Shown here: positions 22,571-34,295 of the stretch, one piece after another | How positions within the stretch are numbered: the stretch's first letter is position 1 | Layout of the letters: every line of letters starts with the position of its first letter | Assembly (NCBI RefSeq): GCF_051020985.1 | Contig: NW_027475168.1 | Span: forward strand, 186,001 to 250,000 | Source: Nomia melanderi | Taxonomy: Eukaryota; Arthropoda; Insecta; Hymenoptera; Halictidae | Direction of reading: 5' to 3' | Length of the DNA: 64,000 bases | Made by a program: the position numbers and the translations under genes | Notes under the pieces: generated by a model | Databases searched by the model: none | Seen by the model: the letters and a program-made list of their open reading frames with translations, nothing else | Told to the model about the DNA's origin: nothing

Positions 22571-22745
22571 GACCACCAGGGGCCGAGAAAACCACCGTCT
22601 CATGGGGCCGGACACTCAGGGTCAGGGAAAAATCCAATATATATCTGGTGATATCTCGGGTGCTATTACAGATAGCGCAATAAATCAAAGTGCATTGTCT
22701 GTAGGAGGCCCTGGCGCATGAATCTGTGCAGCGGGAACGACATCG
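22571..22745 (+). repeat. Reference monomer close to consensus
   Basis: This copy matches my eye-made consensus at nearly every site; the visible departure is 'catcg' for 'cctcg' at its end. It shows the GC-rich left part (offsets 1-60), the AT-rich core with 'aatatatatctggtgatatc' (66-85), the dyad (90-108) and the GC-rich right part (133-175). It carries A at offset 58, C at offset 99 and the T/C/G/T haplotype at offsets 115/123/127/132. It holds an EcoRV-type GATATC at offset 80-85 and several GGCC and GCGC sites, so most enzymes cutting here should give a 175-bp ladder. Confidence 0.9.
22660..22678. other. Dyad symmetry in the AT-rich core (reference copy)
   Basis: Arms 'gtgctat' and 'atagcgc' flank a 5-base loop 'tacag'. 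Six positions pair by Watson-Crick rules and one is a T/G mismatch that becomes a wobble in RNA. The same element lies at offsets 90-108 of nearly every monomer, about once per 175 bp. Copies reading 'gcgctat', such as 440-458, have a perfect 7-bp stem. The loop varies a lot between copies (offsets 99, 100 and 101) and the arms vary less. I saw no compensatory arm changes, so selection on base pairing is not shown. A role in cruciform formation or protein binding is speculation. Confidence 0.7.
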
Positions 22746-22920
22746 GACCACGAGAGGCCGAGAAAATTAAAGATTTTCGGTATCCGTCACCCAAAGTCAT
22801 GTAAAAATCCAGCATATATATGGTGCTTCCTCGGGTGCTATTACAGATAGCGCAATAAATCAAAGTGCATTGTCTGTAGGAGGCCCTGGCGCATGAATCT
22901 GTGCAGCGGGAACGACCCCT
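22746..22920 (+). repeat. Type C chimeric monomer 9 (C2)
   Basis: C2 segment with 'attaaagattttcgg' and core 'ggtgcttcctcggg'. The left end has 'cacgagaggcc'. It is 1,049 bp from the previous C2 copy. Confidence 0.87.
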
Positions 22921-24496
22921 GTCCACCAGGGGCCGAGAAAACCACCGTCTCATGGGACCGGACTGTCAGGGTAAGGGAATAATCCATTATATATCTGGTG
23001 ATATCTCGGTTGCCATTAGAGACAGGGCGATAATTCAAAGTGCATTGTCTGCAGGTGGCCCTGGCGCATGAATCTGTGCAGCAGGAACGACCTCGGACAA
23101 CCAGGGGCCGAGAAAGCCACAGTGTCATGGGGCCGCACACTCAGGGTCAGGGAAAAATCCAATATATATACCTTGTGATATCTCGAGTGCTATTAGAGAT
23201 ACCGCAATAAACCAAAGTGCATTGACCGTAGGAGGCCCTGGCGCATGAATCTGTGCAGCGGGAACGACCTCGGACCACCAGGGGCCGAGAAAACCACCGT
23301 CTCATGGGGCCGGACTGTCAGGATCAGGGAAAAATCCAATATATATCTGGTGATATCTCGGGTGCTATTAGACATAGGGCAATAACCCAATGTGAATTAT
23401 CTGCAGGAGGCCCTGGCGCATGAATCTGTGTAGCGGTAACAACCTCGGACCACCAGGTGCCGAGAAAACCACCGTCTCATGGGGCCGGACACTCAGGGTC
23501 GGATATAAATCCAATATATATCTTGTGATATCTCGGGTGCTATTAGAGATAGCGCAATAAACCAAAGTGAATTATCTGCAGGAAGCCGCGGCGCATGATT
23601 ATGCGCCGCGGGGACGACCTCGGACGACCAGGGGCCGAGAAAACCACCGTCTCATGGGGCCGGACACTCATGGTCAGGGAAAAATCCATTATATATCTGG
23701 TGATATCTCGGGTGCTATTAGAGATAGCGCAATAAATCAAAGTGCATTGTCCGTAGGAGGCCCTGGCGCAAGAATCTGTGCAGCGGGAACGACCTCGGAC
23801 CACCAGGGGCAGAGAAAACCGCCGTCTCATGGGGCCGGACACTCAGGGTCAGGGAAAAATCCAATATATATCTGGTGATATCTCGGGTGCTATTACAGAT
23901 AGCGCAATAAATCAAAGTGCATTGTCTGCAGGAGGCCCTGGTGCATGCATCTGTGTTGCGGGAAAGACCTCGGACCACCAGGGGCCGAGAAAACCACCGT
24001 CTCATGGGGCCGGACACTCAGGGTCAGGGAAAAATCCAATATATATCTGGTGATATCTCGGGTGCTATTAGAGATAGCTAATAAACCAAAGTGAATTAAG
24101 TGCAGGAGGCCCTGGCGCATGAATCTGTGCAGCGGGAACGACCTCGGACCACCAGGGGCCGAGAAAACCACCGACTCATGGGGCCGGACACTCAGGGTCA
24201 GGGAAAAATCCAATATATATATGGTGATATCTCGGGTGCTATTAGAGATAGCGCAATAAATCAAAGTGCATTGTCTGCAGGATGCCCTGGCGCATGATTC
24301 TGTTCAGCGGGAACGACCTCGGACTACCAGGGGCCGAGAAAATCACCGCCTCGTGGGGCCGGACTGTCAGGGTCAGGGAAAAATCCAATATATATCTGGT
24401 GATATCTCGGGTGTTATTATAGATAACGCAATAAACCAAAGTGCATTGTCCATAGGAGGCCCTTGCGCATGAATCTGTGCAGCAGGAAGGACCTCG

Positions 24497-24670
24497 GACC
24501 ACCAGGGGCCGAGAAAATTACAGATTTTCGGTATCCGTCACCCAAGGTCATGTAAAAATCCAGTATATACCTGGTGATATCACGGGTGCTATTAGAGATA
24601 GCTAATAAACCAAAGTGAATTAAGTGCAGGAGGCCCTGGCGCATGAATCTGTGCAGCGGGAACGACCTCG
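24497..24670 (+). repeat. Type C chimeric monomer 10 (C2 head), 174 bp
   Basis: C2 head, but a core 'cagtatatacctggtg' followed by a normal 'gatatcacggg', so it is a mosaic. One base is lost at 'gatagctaataa'. Confidence 0.87.
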
Positions 24671-26247
24671 GACCACCAGGGGCCGAGAAAACAACCGACT
24701 CATGGGGCCGGACACTCAGGGTCAGGGAAAAATCCAATATATATCTGGTGATATCTCGGGTGCTATTACAGATAGCGCAATAAATCAAAGTGCATTGTCT
24801 GTAGGAGGCACTGGCGCATGAATCTGTGCAGCGGGAACGACCTCGGACCACCAGGGGCCGAGAAAACCACAGTCTAATGGGGCCTGACACTCAGGGTCAG
24901 GGGAAAATCCAATATATATCTGGTGATATCTCGGGTCCTATTAGAGATAGTGCAATAAACCAAAGTGAATTATCTGCAAGAGGCCTTGGCGCATGCTTGT
25001 GTGTAGCGGGAACGACCTCGGACCACCAGGGGCCAAGAAAACCACCGTCTCATGGGGCCGGACACTCAGGGTCAGGGAAGAATCCATTATATATCTGGTG
25101 ATATCTCGGGTGCTATTAGGGATAGCGCAATAAATCAAAGTGCATTATCTGCAGGAGGCCCTGGCGCATGAATCTGAGCAGCGGGAACGACCTCGGACCA
25201 CCAGGGGCCGAGAAAACCACCGTCTCATTGGGCCGGTCACTCAGGGTCAGGAGAAAATCCAATATATTTCTGGTGATATCTCGGGTGCTATTAGAGATAG
25301 CGCTATAAACCAAAGTGAATTATCTGCAGGAGGCCCTGACGCATGAATCTGTGCAACGGGAACGACCTCGGACCACCAGGGGCCGAGAAAACCACCGACT
25401 CATGGGGCCGGACACTCAGGGTCAGGGAAAAATCCAATATATATCTGGTGATATCTCGGGTGCTATTACAGATAGCGCAATTAATCAAAGTGCATTGTCT
25501 GTAGGAGGCACTGGCGCATGAATCTGTGCAGCGGGAACGACCTCAGACCACCAGGGGCCGAGAAAACCACAGTCTCATGGGGCCGGACACTCAGGGTCAG
25601 GGGAAAATCCAATATATATCTGGTGATAACTCGGGTGCTATTAGAGATAGCGCAATAAACCAAAGTGCATTGTCTGTAGGAGGCCCCGGCGCATGAATCT
25701 GGGCAGCGGGAACGACCACGGGCCACCAGGGGCCGAGAAAACCACCGTCTCATGGGGCCGGACACTCAGGGTCAGGGAAAAATCCAATATATATCTGGTG
25801 ATATCTCGGGTGCTATTACAGATAGCGCAATTAATCAAAGTGCATTGTCTGTAGGATGCCCTGGCGCATGAATCTCTGCAGCGGGAACGACCTCGGACCA
25901 CCAGGGGAAGAGAATACCACAGTCTCATGGGGCCGGACACTCAGGGACAGAGGAAAATCCAATATATATATCTTGTGATATCACGAGTGCTATTAGAGAT
26001 ACCGCAATAAACCAAAGTGCATTGACCGTAGGACGCCCTGGCGCATGAATCTGTGCAGCGGGAACGACCTCGGACCACCCGGGGCCGAGACAACCGCAGT
26101 CTCATGGGTCCGGACACACAGGGTCAGGGGAAAATCCAATATATATCTGGTGATATCTCGGGTGCTATTGCAGATATCGCAATAAATCAAAGTGCATGGT
26201 CTGTAGGAGGCCCTGGCGAATGAATCTGTGCCCCAGGAACGACCTCG

Positions 26248-26422
26248 GACCACCAGTGGCCGAGAAAATTACAGATATTCGGAATCCGTCACCCAGGGTC
26301 ATGTAAAAATCCAGCATATATCTGGTGATATCTCAGGTGCTATTACTGATAACGCAATAAACCAAAGTGCATTGTCTGTAGGAGGACCTGGCGCATGAAT
26401 CTGGACAGCGGGAGCGACCTCG
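26248..26422 (+). repeat. Type C chimeric monomer 11 (C1)
   Basis: C1 segment 'ttcggaatccgtcaccc' followed by 'agggtcatg', where consensus-like 'aggg' replaces 'aagg'. The preceding monomer ends 'ggcgaatg' and 'gccccagg'. Confidence 0.87.
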
Positions 26423-27295
26423 GACCACCAGGGGCCGAGAAAACCACCTTCTCATGGGGCCGGACACTCAGAGTCAGGGAAAAATCCAATATATATCTGG
26501 TGATATCTCGGGTGCTATTGCAGATATCGCAATAAATCAAAGTGCATGGTCTGTAGGAGGCCCTGGCGCATGAATCTGTGCAGCGGGAACGAGCTCGGAC
26601 CACCAGGGGACGAGAAAACCATCATCTCATGGGGCCGGACACTCAGGGTCGGGGAAAAATCAAATATATATCTGGTGATATCTCGGGTGCTATTACAGAT
26701 AGGGCAATAAATAAAAGTGCATTGTGTGTAGGAGGCCCTGGCGCATGAACCTGTGCAGCGGGAACGACCTCGGACGACCAGGGGCCGAGAAAACCACCGG
26801 TTCATGGGGACGGACACTCAGGGTCAGGTAAATCCAAAATATATCTGGTGATATCTCGGGTGCTATTACAGATAGCGCAATAAATCAAAGTGCATTGTCC
26901 GTAGGAGGCCCTGGCGCATGAATCTGTGCAGCGGGAACGACCTCGGACCACCAGGGGCAGAGAAAACCGCCGTCTCATGGGGCCGGACACTCAGGGTCAG
27001 GGAAAAATCCAATATATATCTGGTGATATCTCGGGTGCTATTACAGATAGCGCAATAAATCAAAGTGCATTATCTGTAGAAGGCCCTGGGGCATGAATCT
27101 GTGCAGCGGGAACGACCTCGGACCACCGGGGGCCGAGAAAACCACCGTCTCATGGGGCCGGACACTCAGGGTCAGGGAAAAATCCAATATATATCTGGTG
27201 ATATCTCGGGTGCTATTACCGATAGCGCAATAAATCAAAGTGCATTGTCTGTAGGAGGCACTGGCGAATGAATCTGTGCCCCAGGAACGACCTCG

Positions 27296-27470
27296 GACCA
27301 CCAGTGGCCGAGAAAATTACAGATATTCGGAATCCGTCACCCAAGGTCAGGGAAAAATCCAATATATATCTGGTGATATCTCGGGTGCTATTGCAGATAT
27401 CGCAATAAATCAAAGTACATGGTCTGTAGGAGGCCCTGGGGCATGAATCTGTGCAGCGGGAACGACCTCG
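27296..27470 (+). repeat. Type C monomer 12, recombinant
   Basis: The C1 segment runs only to 'cacccaaggtca' and then switches to the consensus 'gggaaaaatccaatatat'. The switch lies within about offset 54-56. It shows directly that the C segment can be broken by exchange or gene conversion. Confidence 0.86.
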
Positions 27471-28871
27471 GACCACCAGGGGCCGAGAAAACTACCGTCT
27501 CATGGGGCCGGACACTCAGGGTCAGGGAAAAATCCAATATATATCTGGTGATATCTCAGGTTCTATTACAGATAGCGCAATAAATCAAAGTGCATTATCT
27601 GTAGAAGGCCCTGGCGCATGAATCTGGCCAGCGGGAACGACCTCGGACCACCAGGGGCCGAGAAAACCACAGTCTCATGGGGCCGGACACTCAGGGTCAG
27701 GGGAAAATCCAATATATATCTGGTGTTATTTCGGGTGCTATTAGAGAGAGCGCAATAAATCAAAGTGCATGGTCTGTAGGTGGCCCTGGCGCATGAATCT
27801 GTGCAGCGGGAACCAACTCGGACCACCAGGGGAAGAGAAAACCACAGTCTCATGGGGCCGGACACTCAGGGTCAGAGGAAAATCCAATATATATATCTGG
27901 TGATATCTCGGGTGCTATTACTGATAGCGCAATAAACCAAAGTGCATTGTCTGTAGGAGGCCCTGGCGCATGAATCTGTGCAGCGGGAACGACCTCGGAC
28001 CACCAGGGGAAGAGAAAACCACAGTCTCATGGGTCCGGACACACAGGGTCAGGGGAAAATCCAATATATATCTGGTGATATCTCGGGTGCTATTAGACAT
28101 AGGGCAATAAACCAAAGTGAATTATCTGCAGGAGGCCCTGGCGCATGATTATGCGCAGCGGGAACGACCTCGGACGACCAGGGGCCGAGAAAACCACCGT
28201 CTCATGGGGCCGGACACTCATGGTCAGGGAAAAATCCATTATATATCTGGTGATATATCGGGTGCCATTAGAGATAGCGCGATAAATCAAAGTGCATTGT
28301 CTGCAGGAGGCCCTGACGCATGAATCTGTGCAGCGGGAACGACCTCGGACCACCATTGGCCGAGAAAACCAACGACACATGGGGCCGGACACACAGGGTC
28401 AGGGAAAAATCCAGTATATATCTGGTGATATCTCGGGTGCTATTACAGAGAGCGCAATAAATCAAAGTGCATTGTCTGTAGGAGGCCCTGGCGCATGAAT
28501 CTGTGCAGCGGGAACGACATCGGACCACCAGGGGCCGTGAAAACCACCGTCTCGTGGGGCCGGAGACTCACGGTCGGGGAAAAATTCAATATACATCTGG
28601 TGATATCTCGGGTGCTATTAGAGATAGCGCAATAAATCAATGTGCATTGTCTGCAGGAAGCCGTGGCGCATGATTCTGTGCAGCGGAACGACCTCGGACC
28701 ACCAGGGTCCGAGAAAACCACAGTCTCATGGGGCCGGACACTCAGGGTCAGGCGAATATCCAATATATATCTGGTGATATCTCGGGTGCTATAGCAGATA
28801 GCGCAATAAATCAAAGTGCATTGTCTGTAGGTGGCACTGGCGAATGAATCTGTGCCCCAGGAACGACCTCG

Positions 28872-29046
28872 GACCACCAGTGGCCGAGAAAATTACAGAT
28901 ATTCCGAATCCGTCACCCAGGGTCATGTAAAAATCCAGCATGTATCTGGTGATATCTCGGGTGCTATTACTGATAGCGCAATAAATCAAAGTGCATTGTC
29001 TGTAGGAGGCCCTGGCGCATGAATCTGTGCAGCGGGAACGAACTCG
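28872..29046 (+). repeat. Type C chimeric monomer 13 (C1)
   Basis: C1 segment with 'ttccgaatccg', 'acccagggtcatg' and 'cagcatgtatctgg'. The preceding end 'ggcgaatg' plus 'gccccagg' is the same as for the copies at 26,248 and 27,296. Confidence 0.87.
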
Positions 29047-30795
29047 GACCACCAGGGGCCGAGAAAACCACAGTCTTATGGGGCCGGACACTCAGGATCA
29101 GGGGAATATCCAATATATATCTGGTGATATCTCGGGTGCTATTGCAGATAGCGCAATAAATCAAAGTGCATTGTCTGTAGGAGGCACTGGCGAATGCATC
29201 TGTGCAGCGGGAAGGACCTCGGACCACCAGGGGCCGAGAAAACCACCGACTCACGGGGCCGGACACTCAGGGTCAGGGGAAAATCCAATATATATCTGGT
29301 GATATCTCGGCTGCTATTAGAAATAGCGCAATAAGCCAAAGTGAATTATCTGCAGGAGACCCTGGCGCATGAATCTGTGCAGCGCGAACGACCTCGGACC
29401 ACCACTGGCCGAGAAAACCACCGTCTCATGGGGCCGGACACTCTGGTTCAGGGATAATCCAATATATATCTGGTGATATCTCGGGTGCTATTACAGATAG
29501 CGCAATAAATCAAAGTGCATTGTCTGTAGGAGGCCCTGGCGCATGAATCTGGCCAGCGGGAACGACCTCGGACGACCAGGGGCCGAGAAATCCACAGTCT
29601 CATGGGGCCGGACACCCAGGGTCAGGGAAAAATCCAATATATATCTGGTGATATCTCGGGTGCTATTACAGATAGCGCAATAAATCAAAGTGCATTGTCT
29701 GTAGGAGGCCCTGGCGCATGAATCTGTGCAGCTAGAACGACCTCGGACCACCAGGGGCCGAGAAAACCACCGTCTCATGGGGCCGGACACTCAGGGTCAG
29801 GGGAAAATCCAATATATATCTGGTGATATCTCGGGTGCTATTAGAGATAGCGCAATAAACCAAAGTGAGTTTTCTGCAGGAGGCCCTGGCGCATGAATCT
29901 GGCCAGCAGGAACGACGTCGGACCACCAGGGGCCGAGTAAACCACCGTCTCATGGGGCCGGACACTCAGTGTCAGGGAAAAATCTAATACATATCTGGTG
30001 ATATCTCGGGTGCTATTAGAGATAGCGCAATAAACCAAAGTGAATTATCTGCAGGAGGCCCTGGCGCATGCATCTGTGCAGCGGGAACGACCTCGGTCCA
30101 CCAGGGGCCGAGAAAACCACCGTCTCATGGGGCCGGACACTCAGGGTCAGGGAAAAAGCAAATATAAATCTGGTGATATCTCGGGTGCTATTACAGATAG
30201 CGCAATAAATTAATGTGCATTGTCTGTAGAAGGCCCTGGCGCATGAATCTGGGCAGCGGGAACGACCTCGGACCACCAGGGGCCGAGAAACCCACCGACT
30301 CACGGGGCCGGACACTCAGGGTCAGGGGAAAATCCAATATATATCTGGTGATATCTCGAGTGCTATTACAGATAGCGCAATAAATCAAAGGGCATTGTCT
30401 GTAGGAGGCCCTGGCGCATGAATCTGGCCAGCGGGAACCACCTCGGACCACCAGGGGCCGAGAAAACCACAGTCTCATGGGGCCGGACACTCAGGGTCAG
30501 GGGACAATCCAATATATATCTGGTGATATCTCGGGTGCTATTAGAGATAGCGCAATTAACCAAAGTGAATTATCTGCAGGAGGCCCTGGCGAATGCATCT
30601 GTGCAGCGGGAACGACCTCGGACCACCAGGGACCGAGAAAACCACCGTCTCATGGGACCGGACACTCAGGATCAGGGAAAAATCAAATATATATCTGGTG
30701 ATATCTCGGGTCCTATTAGAGATAGCGCAATAAACCAAAGTGATTTATCTGCAGGAGGCCCTTGCGAATGAATCTGTGCCGCAGGAACGACCTCG

Positions 30796-30970
30796 GACCA
30801 CCAGTGGCGGAGAAAATTACAGATATTCGGAATCCGTCACGCAAGGTCATGTAAAAATCCAGCATATATCTGGTGATATCTCGGGTGCTATTAGAGATAG
30901 CGCAATAAACCAAAGTGCATTGTCTGTAGGAGGCCCTGGCGCATGAATCTGGGCAGCGGGAACGACCTCG
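30796..30970 (+). repeat. Type C chimeric monomer 14 (C1)
   Basis: C1 segment with 'gtcacgcaaggtcatg', a C-to-G change found only here, at 31,671 and at 36,395. The left end reads 'cagtggcggag'. Confidence 0.87.
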
Positions 30971-31670
30971 GACCACCAGGGGCCGAGAAAACCACCGACT
31001 CACGGGGCCGGACACTCAGGGTCAGGGGAAAATCCAATATATATCTGGTGATATCTCGGCTGCTATTACAGATAGCGCAATAAATCAAAGTGCATTGTCT
31101 GTAGGAGGCCCTGGCGCATGAATCTGTGCAGCTAGAACGACCTCGGACCACCAGGGGCCGAGAAAACCACCGTCTCATGGGGCCGGACACTCAGGGTCAG
31201 GGGAAAATCCAATATATATCTGGTGATATCTCGGGTGCTATTAGAGATAGCGCAATAAACCAAAGTGAGTTATCTGCAGGAGGCCCTGGCGCATGAATCT
31301 GGCCAGCAGGAACGACGTCGGACCACCAGGGGCCGCGTAAACCACCGTCTCATGGGGCCGGACACTCAGGGTCAGGGAAAAATCCAATACATATCTGGTG
31401 ATATCTCGGGTGCTATTAGAGATAGCGCAATAAACCAAAGTGAATTATCTGCAGGAGGCCCTGGCGAATGCATCTGTGCAGCGGGAACGACCTCGGACCA
31501 CCAGGGACCGAGAAAACCACCGTCTCATGGGACCGGACACTCAGGATCAGGGAAAAATCAAATATATATCTGGTGATATCTCGGGTGCTATCACAGATAG
31601 CGCAATAAATTAAAGTGCATTTTCTGCAAGAGGCCCTTGCGAATGAATCTGTGCCGCAGGAACGACCTCG

Positions 31671-31845
31671 GACCACCAGTGGCCGAGAAAATTACAGATA
31701 TTCGGAATCCGTCACGCAAGGTCATGTAAAAATCCAGCATATATCTGGTGATATCTCGGGTGCTATTAGAGATAGCGCAATAAACCAAAGTGCATTGTCT
31801 GTAGGTGGCCCTGGCGCATGAATCTGGGCAGCGGGAACGACCTCG
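31671..31845 (+). repeat. Type C chimeric monomer 15 (C1)
   Basis: Shares 'gtcacgcaagg' with 30,796, 875 bp upstream. The preceding right end 'cccttgcgaatg' with 'gccgcagg' is also shared. Confidence 0.87.
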
Positions 31846-34120
31846 GACCACCAGGGGCCGAGAAAACCACCGACTCACGGGGCCGGACACTCAGGGTCAG
31901 GGGAAAATCCAATATATATCTGGTGATATCTCGGGTGCTATTAGAGATAGCGCAATAAACCAAAGTGAATTATCTGCAGGAGGCCCTGGCGCATGAATCT
32001 GGCCAGCGGGAAGGACCTCGGACCACCAGGGGCCGAGAGAACCACAGTCTCATGGGGCCGGACACTCAGGGTCAGAGGAAAATCCAATATATATCTGGTG
32101 ATATCTCGGGTGCTATTAGAGATAGCGCAATAAACCAAAGTGAATTATCTGCAGGAGGCCCTGGCGCATGAATCTGGCCAGCGGGAAGGACCTCGGACCA
32201 CCAGGGGCCGAGAAAACCACCGTCTCATGGGGCCGGACACTCAGGGTCAGGGGAAAATCCAATATATATCTGTTGATATCTCGGCTGCTATTAGAGATAG
32301 CGCAATAAGCCAAAGTGAATTATCTGCAGGAGGCCCTGGCGCATGAATCTGTGCAGCGGGAACGACCTCGGACCACCACGGGCCGAGAAAACAACCGTCT
32401 CATGGGGCCGGACACTCAGGGTCAGGGGAAAATCCAATATATATCTGGTGATATCTCGGGTGCTATTAGAGACAGCGCAATAAACCAAAGTGAATTATCT
32501 GCAGGAGGCCCTGGCGCATGCATCTGTGCAGCGAGAACGACATCGGACCACCAGGGGCCGAGAAAACCACCGCCTCATGGGGCCGGACACTCAGGGTCAG
32601 GGAAAAATCCAATATATATCTGGTGATATCTCGGGTGCTATTAGAGATAGCGCAATAAACCAAAGTGAATGATCTACAGGAGTCCCTGGCGCATGAATCT
32701 GTGCAGCGGGAACGTCCTCGGACCACCAGGGGCCGAGAAAACCACAGTCTCATGGGGCCGGACACTCAGGGTCAGCGGAAAATCCAATATATATCTGGTG
32801 ATATCTCGGGTGCTATTAGAGATAGCGCAATAAATCAAAGTGCATTGTCTGTAGGAGGCACTGGCGCATGAATTTGTGCAGCTCGAACGACCTCGGACCA
32901 CCAGGGGCCAAGAAAACCACCGTCTCATGGGGCCGGACACTCAGGGTCAGGGAAAAATCCAATATATATCTGGTGATATCTCGGGTGCTATTACAGATAG
33001 CTCAATAAATCAAAGTGCATTGTCTGTAGGAGGCCCTGGCGAATGAATCTGTGCAGCTCGGACGACCTCGGAACACCAGGGGCCGAGAAAACCACAGTCA
33101 CATGGGGCCGGACACTCAGGGTCAGGGTAAAATCCAATATATATCTGGTGATATCTCGGGTGCTATTACAGATAGCGCAATAAATCAATGTGCATTGTCT
33201 GTAGGAGGCCCTGGCGCATGAATCTGGCCAGCGGGAATGACCTCGGGCCACCAGGGGCCGAGAAAACCACCGTCTCATGGAGCCGGACACTCAGGGTCAG
33301 GGAAAAATCCAATATATATCTGGTGATATCTCGGGTGCTATTAGAGATAGCGCAATAAACCAAATTGAATTATCTGCAGGAGGCCCCGGCGCATGAATCT
33401 GTGCAGCGGGAACGACCTCGGACCACCACGGGCCGAGAAAACCTCCGTCTCATGGGGCCGGACACTCAGGGTCAGGGAATAATCCAATGTATATCTGGTG
33501 ATATCTCGGGTGCTATTACAGATAGCGCAATAAACCAAAGTGAGTTATCTGCAGGAGGCCCTGGCGCATGTATCTGGCCAGCGGGAACGACCTCGGACCA
33601 CCAGGGGCCGAGAAAACCACAGTCTCATGGGGCCGGACACTCAGGGTCAGGGCAAAATCCAATATATATCTGGTGATATCTCGGGTGCTGTTAGAGATAG
33701 CGCAATAAACCAAAGTGAATTATCTGCAGGAGGCCCTGGCGCATGAATCTGTGCAGCGGGAACGACCTCGGACCACCAGGGGCCGAGAAAACCAGCGGTT
33801 CATGGGGCCTGACACTCAGGGTCAGGGAAAAATCCAATATATATCTGGTGATATCTCGGGTGCTATTACAGGTAGCGCAATAAATCAAAGTGCATTGTCT
33901 GTAGGAGGCCCTGGCGCATGAATCTGTGCAGCGGGAACGACCTCGGACCACCTGGGGCCGAGAAAACCACCGTCTCATGGGGTCGGACACTCAGGGTCAG
34001 GGAAAAATCCAATATATATCTGGTGATATCTCGGGTGCTATTACAGATAGCCCAATAAATCAAAGTGCATTGTCTGCAGGAGGCCCTGGCTCATGAGTCT
34101 GGCCAGCGGGAACGACATCG

Positions 34121-34295
34121 GACAACCAGGGGCCGAGAAAATTACAGATTTTCGGTATCCGTCACCCAAAGTCATGTAAAAATCCAGCATATATATGGAG
34201 CTTTCTCGGGTGCTATTACGGATAGCGCAATAAATCAAAGTGCATTGTCTGTAGGAGCCCGTGGCGCATGAATCTGGGCAGCGGGAACGACCTCG
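34121..34295 (+). repeat. Type C chimeric monomer 16 (C2)
   Basis: C2 segment with core 'tatatatggagctttctcgg', lacking GATATC. It lies in the segment duplicated at 37,714. Confidence 0.87.

Larger units (their letters stand above)
20323..29840 (+). repeat. Loosely ordered monomer zone
   Basis: About 54 monomers without a dominant HOR. Local pairs exist: monomers near 20,742 and 21,092 are 350 bp apart and share 'gcatgcttgtgtg' and 'ggccaagaaaacc'. Monomers near 22,165, 24,100, 24,624 and 25,315 resemble each other. Six type C monomers lie here (21,697; 22,746; 24,497; 26,248; 27,296; 28,872). Nine of the 25 length changes fall in this zone, including three 2-bp gains in the (TA) run (23,163; 25,963; 27,890). 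Confidence 0.75.

Noticed and set aside
22634..22645. TATA-like promoter at 'aatatatatc' in each monomer
   Set aside because: The alternating AT run is part of the core and varies by slippage. No initiator, downstream gene or terminator accompanies it.
22703..22720. Bacterial-looking ribosome site 'aggagg' nine bases before an ATG in most monomers
   Set aside because: The frame that follows closes after about 46 codons in the next monomer and the motif is just part of the repeat. Nothing else in the window suggests a prokaryote.
22730..22745. Possible CENP-B box around 'gcagcgggaac'
   Set aside because: Only the CGGGA part agrees. The required TTCG half and the internal A are missing at the correct spacing, on both strands and in the variants I checked.
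22703..22760. Hairpin between 'ggccctgg' (offset 137) and 'ccaggggcc' of the next monomer (offset 6)
   Set aside because: Pairing needs a bulge and a 36-base loop, and GC-rich words of this kind match easily by chance. No sign of covariation.
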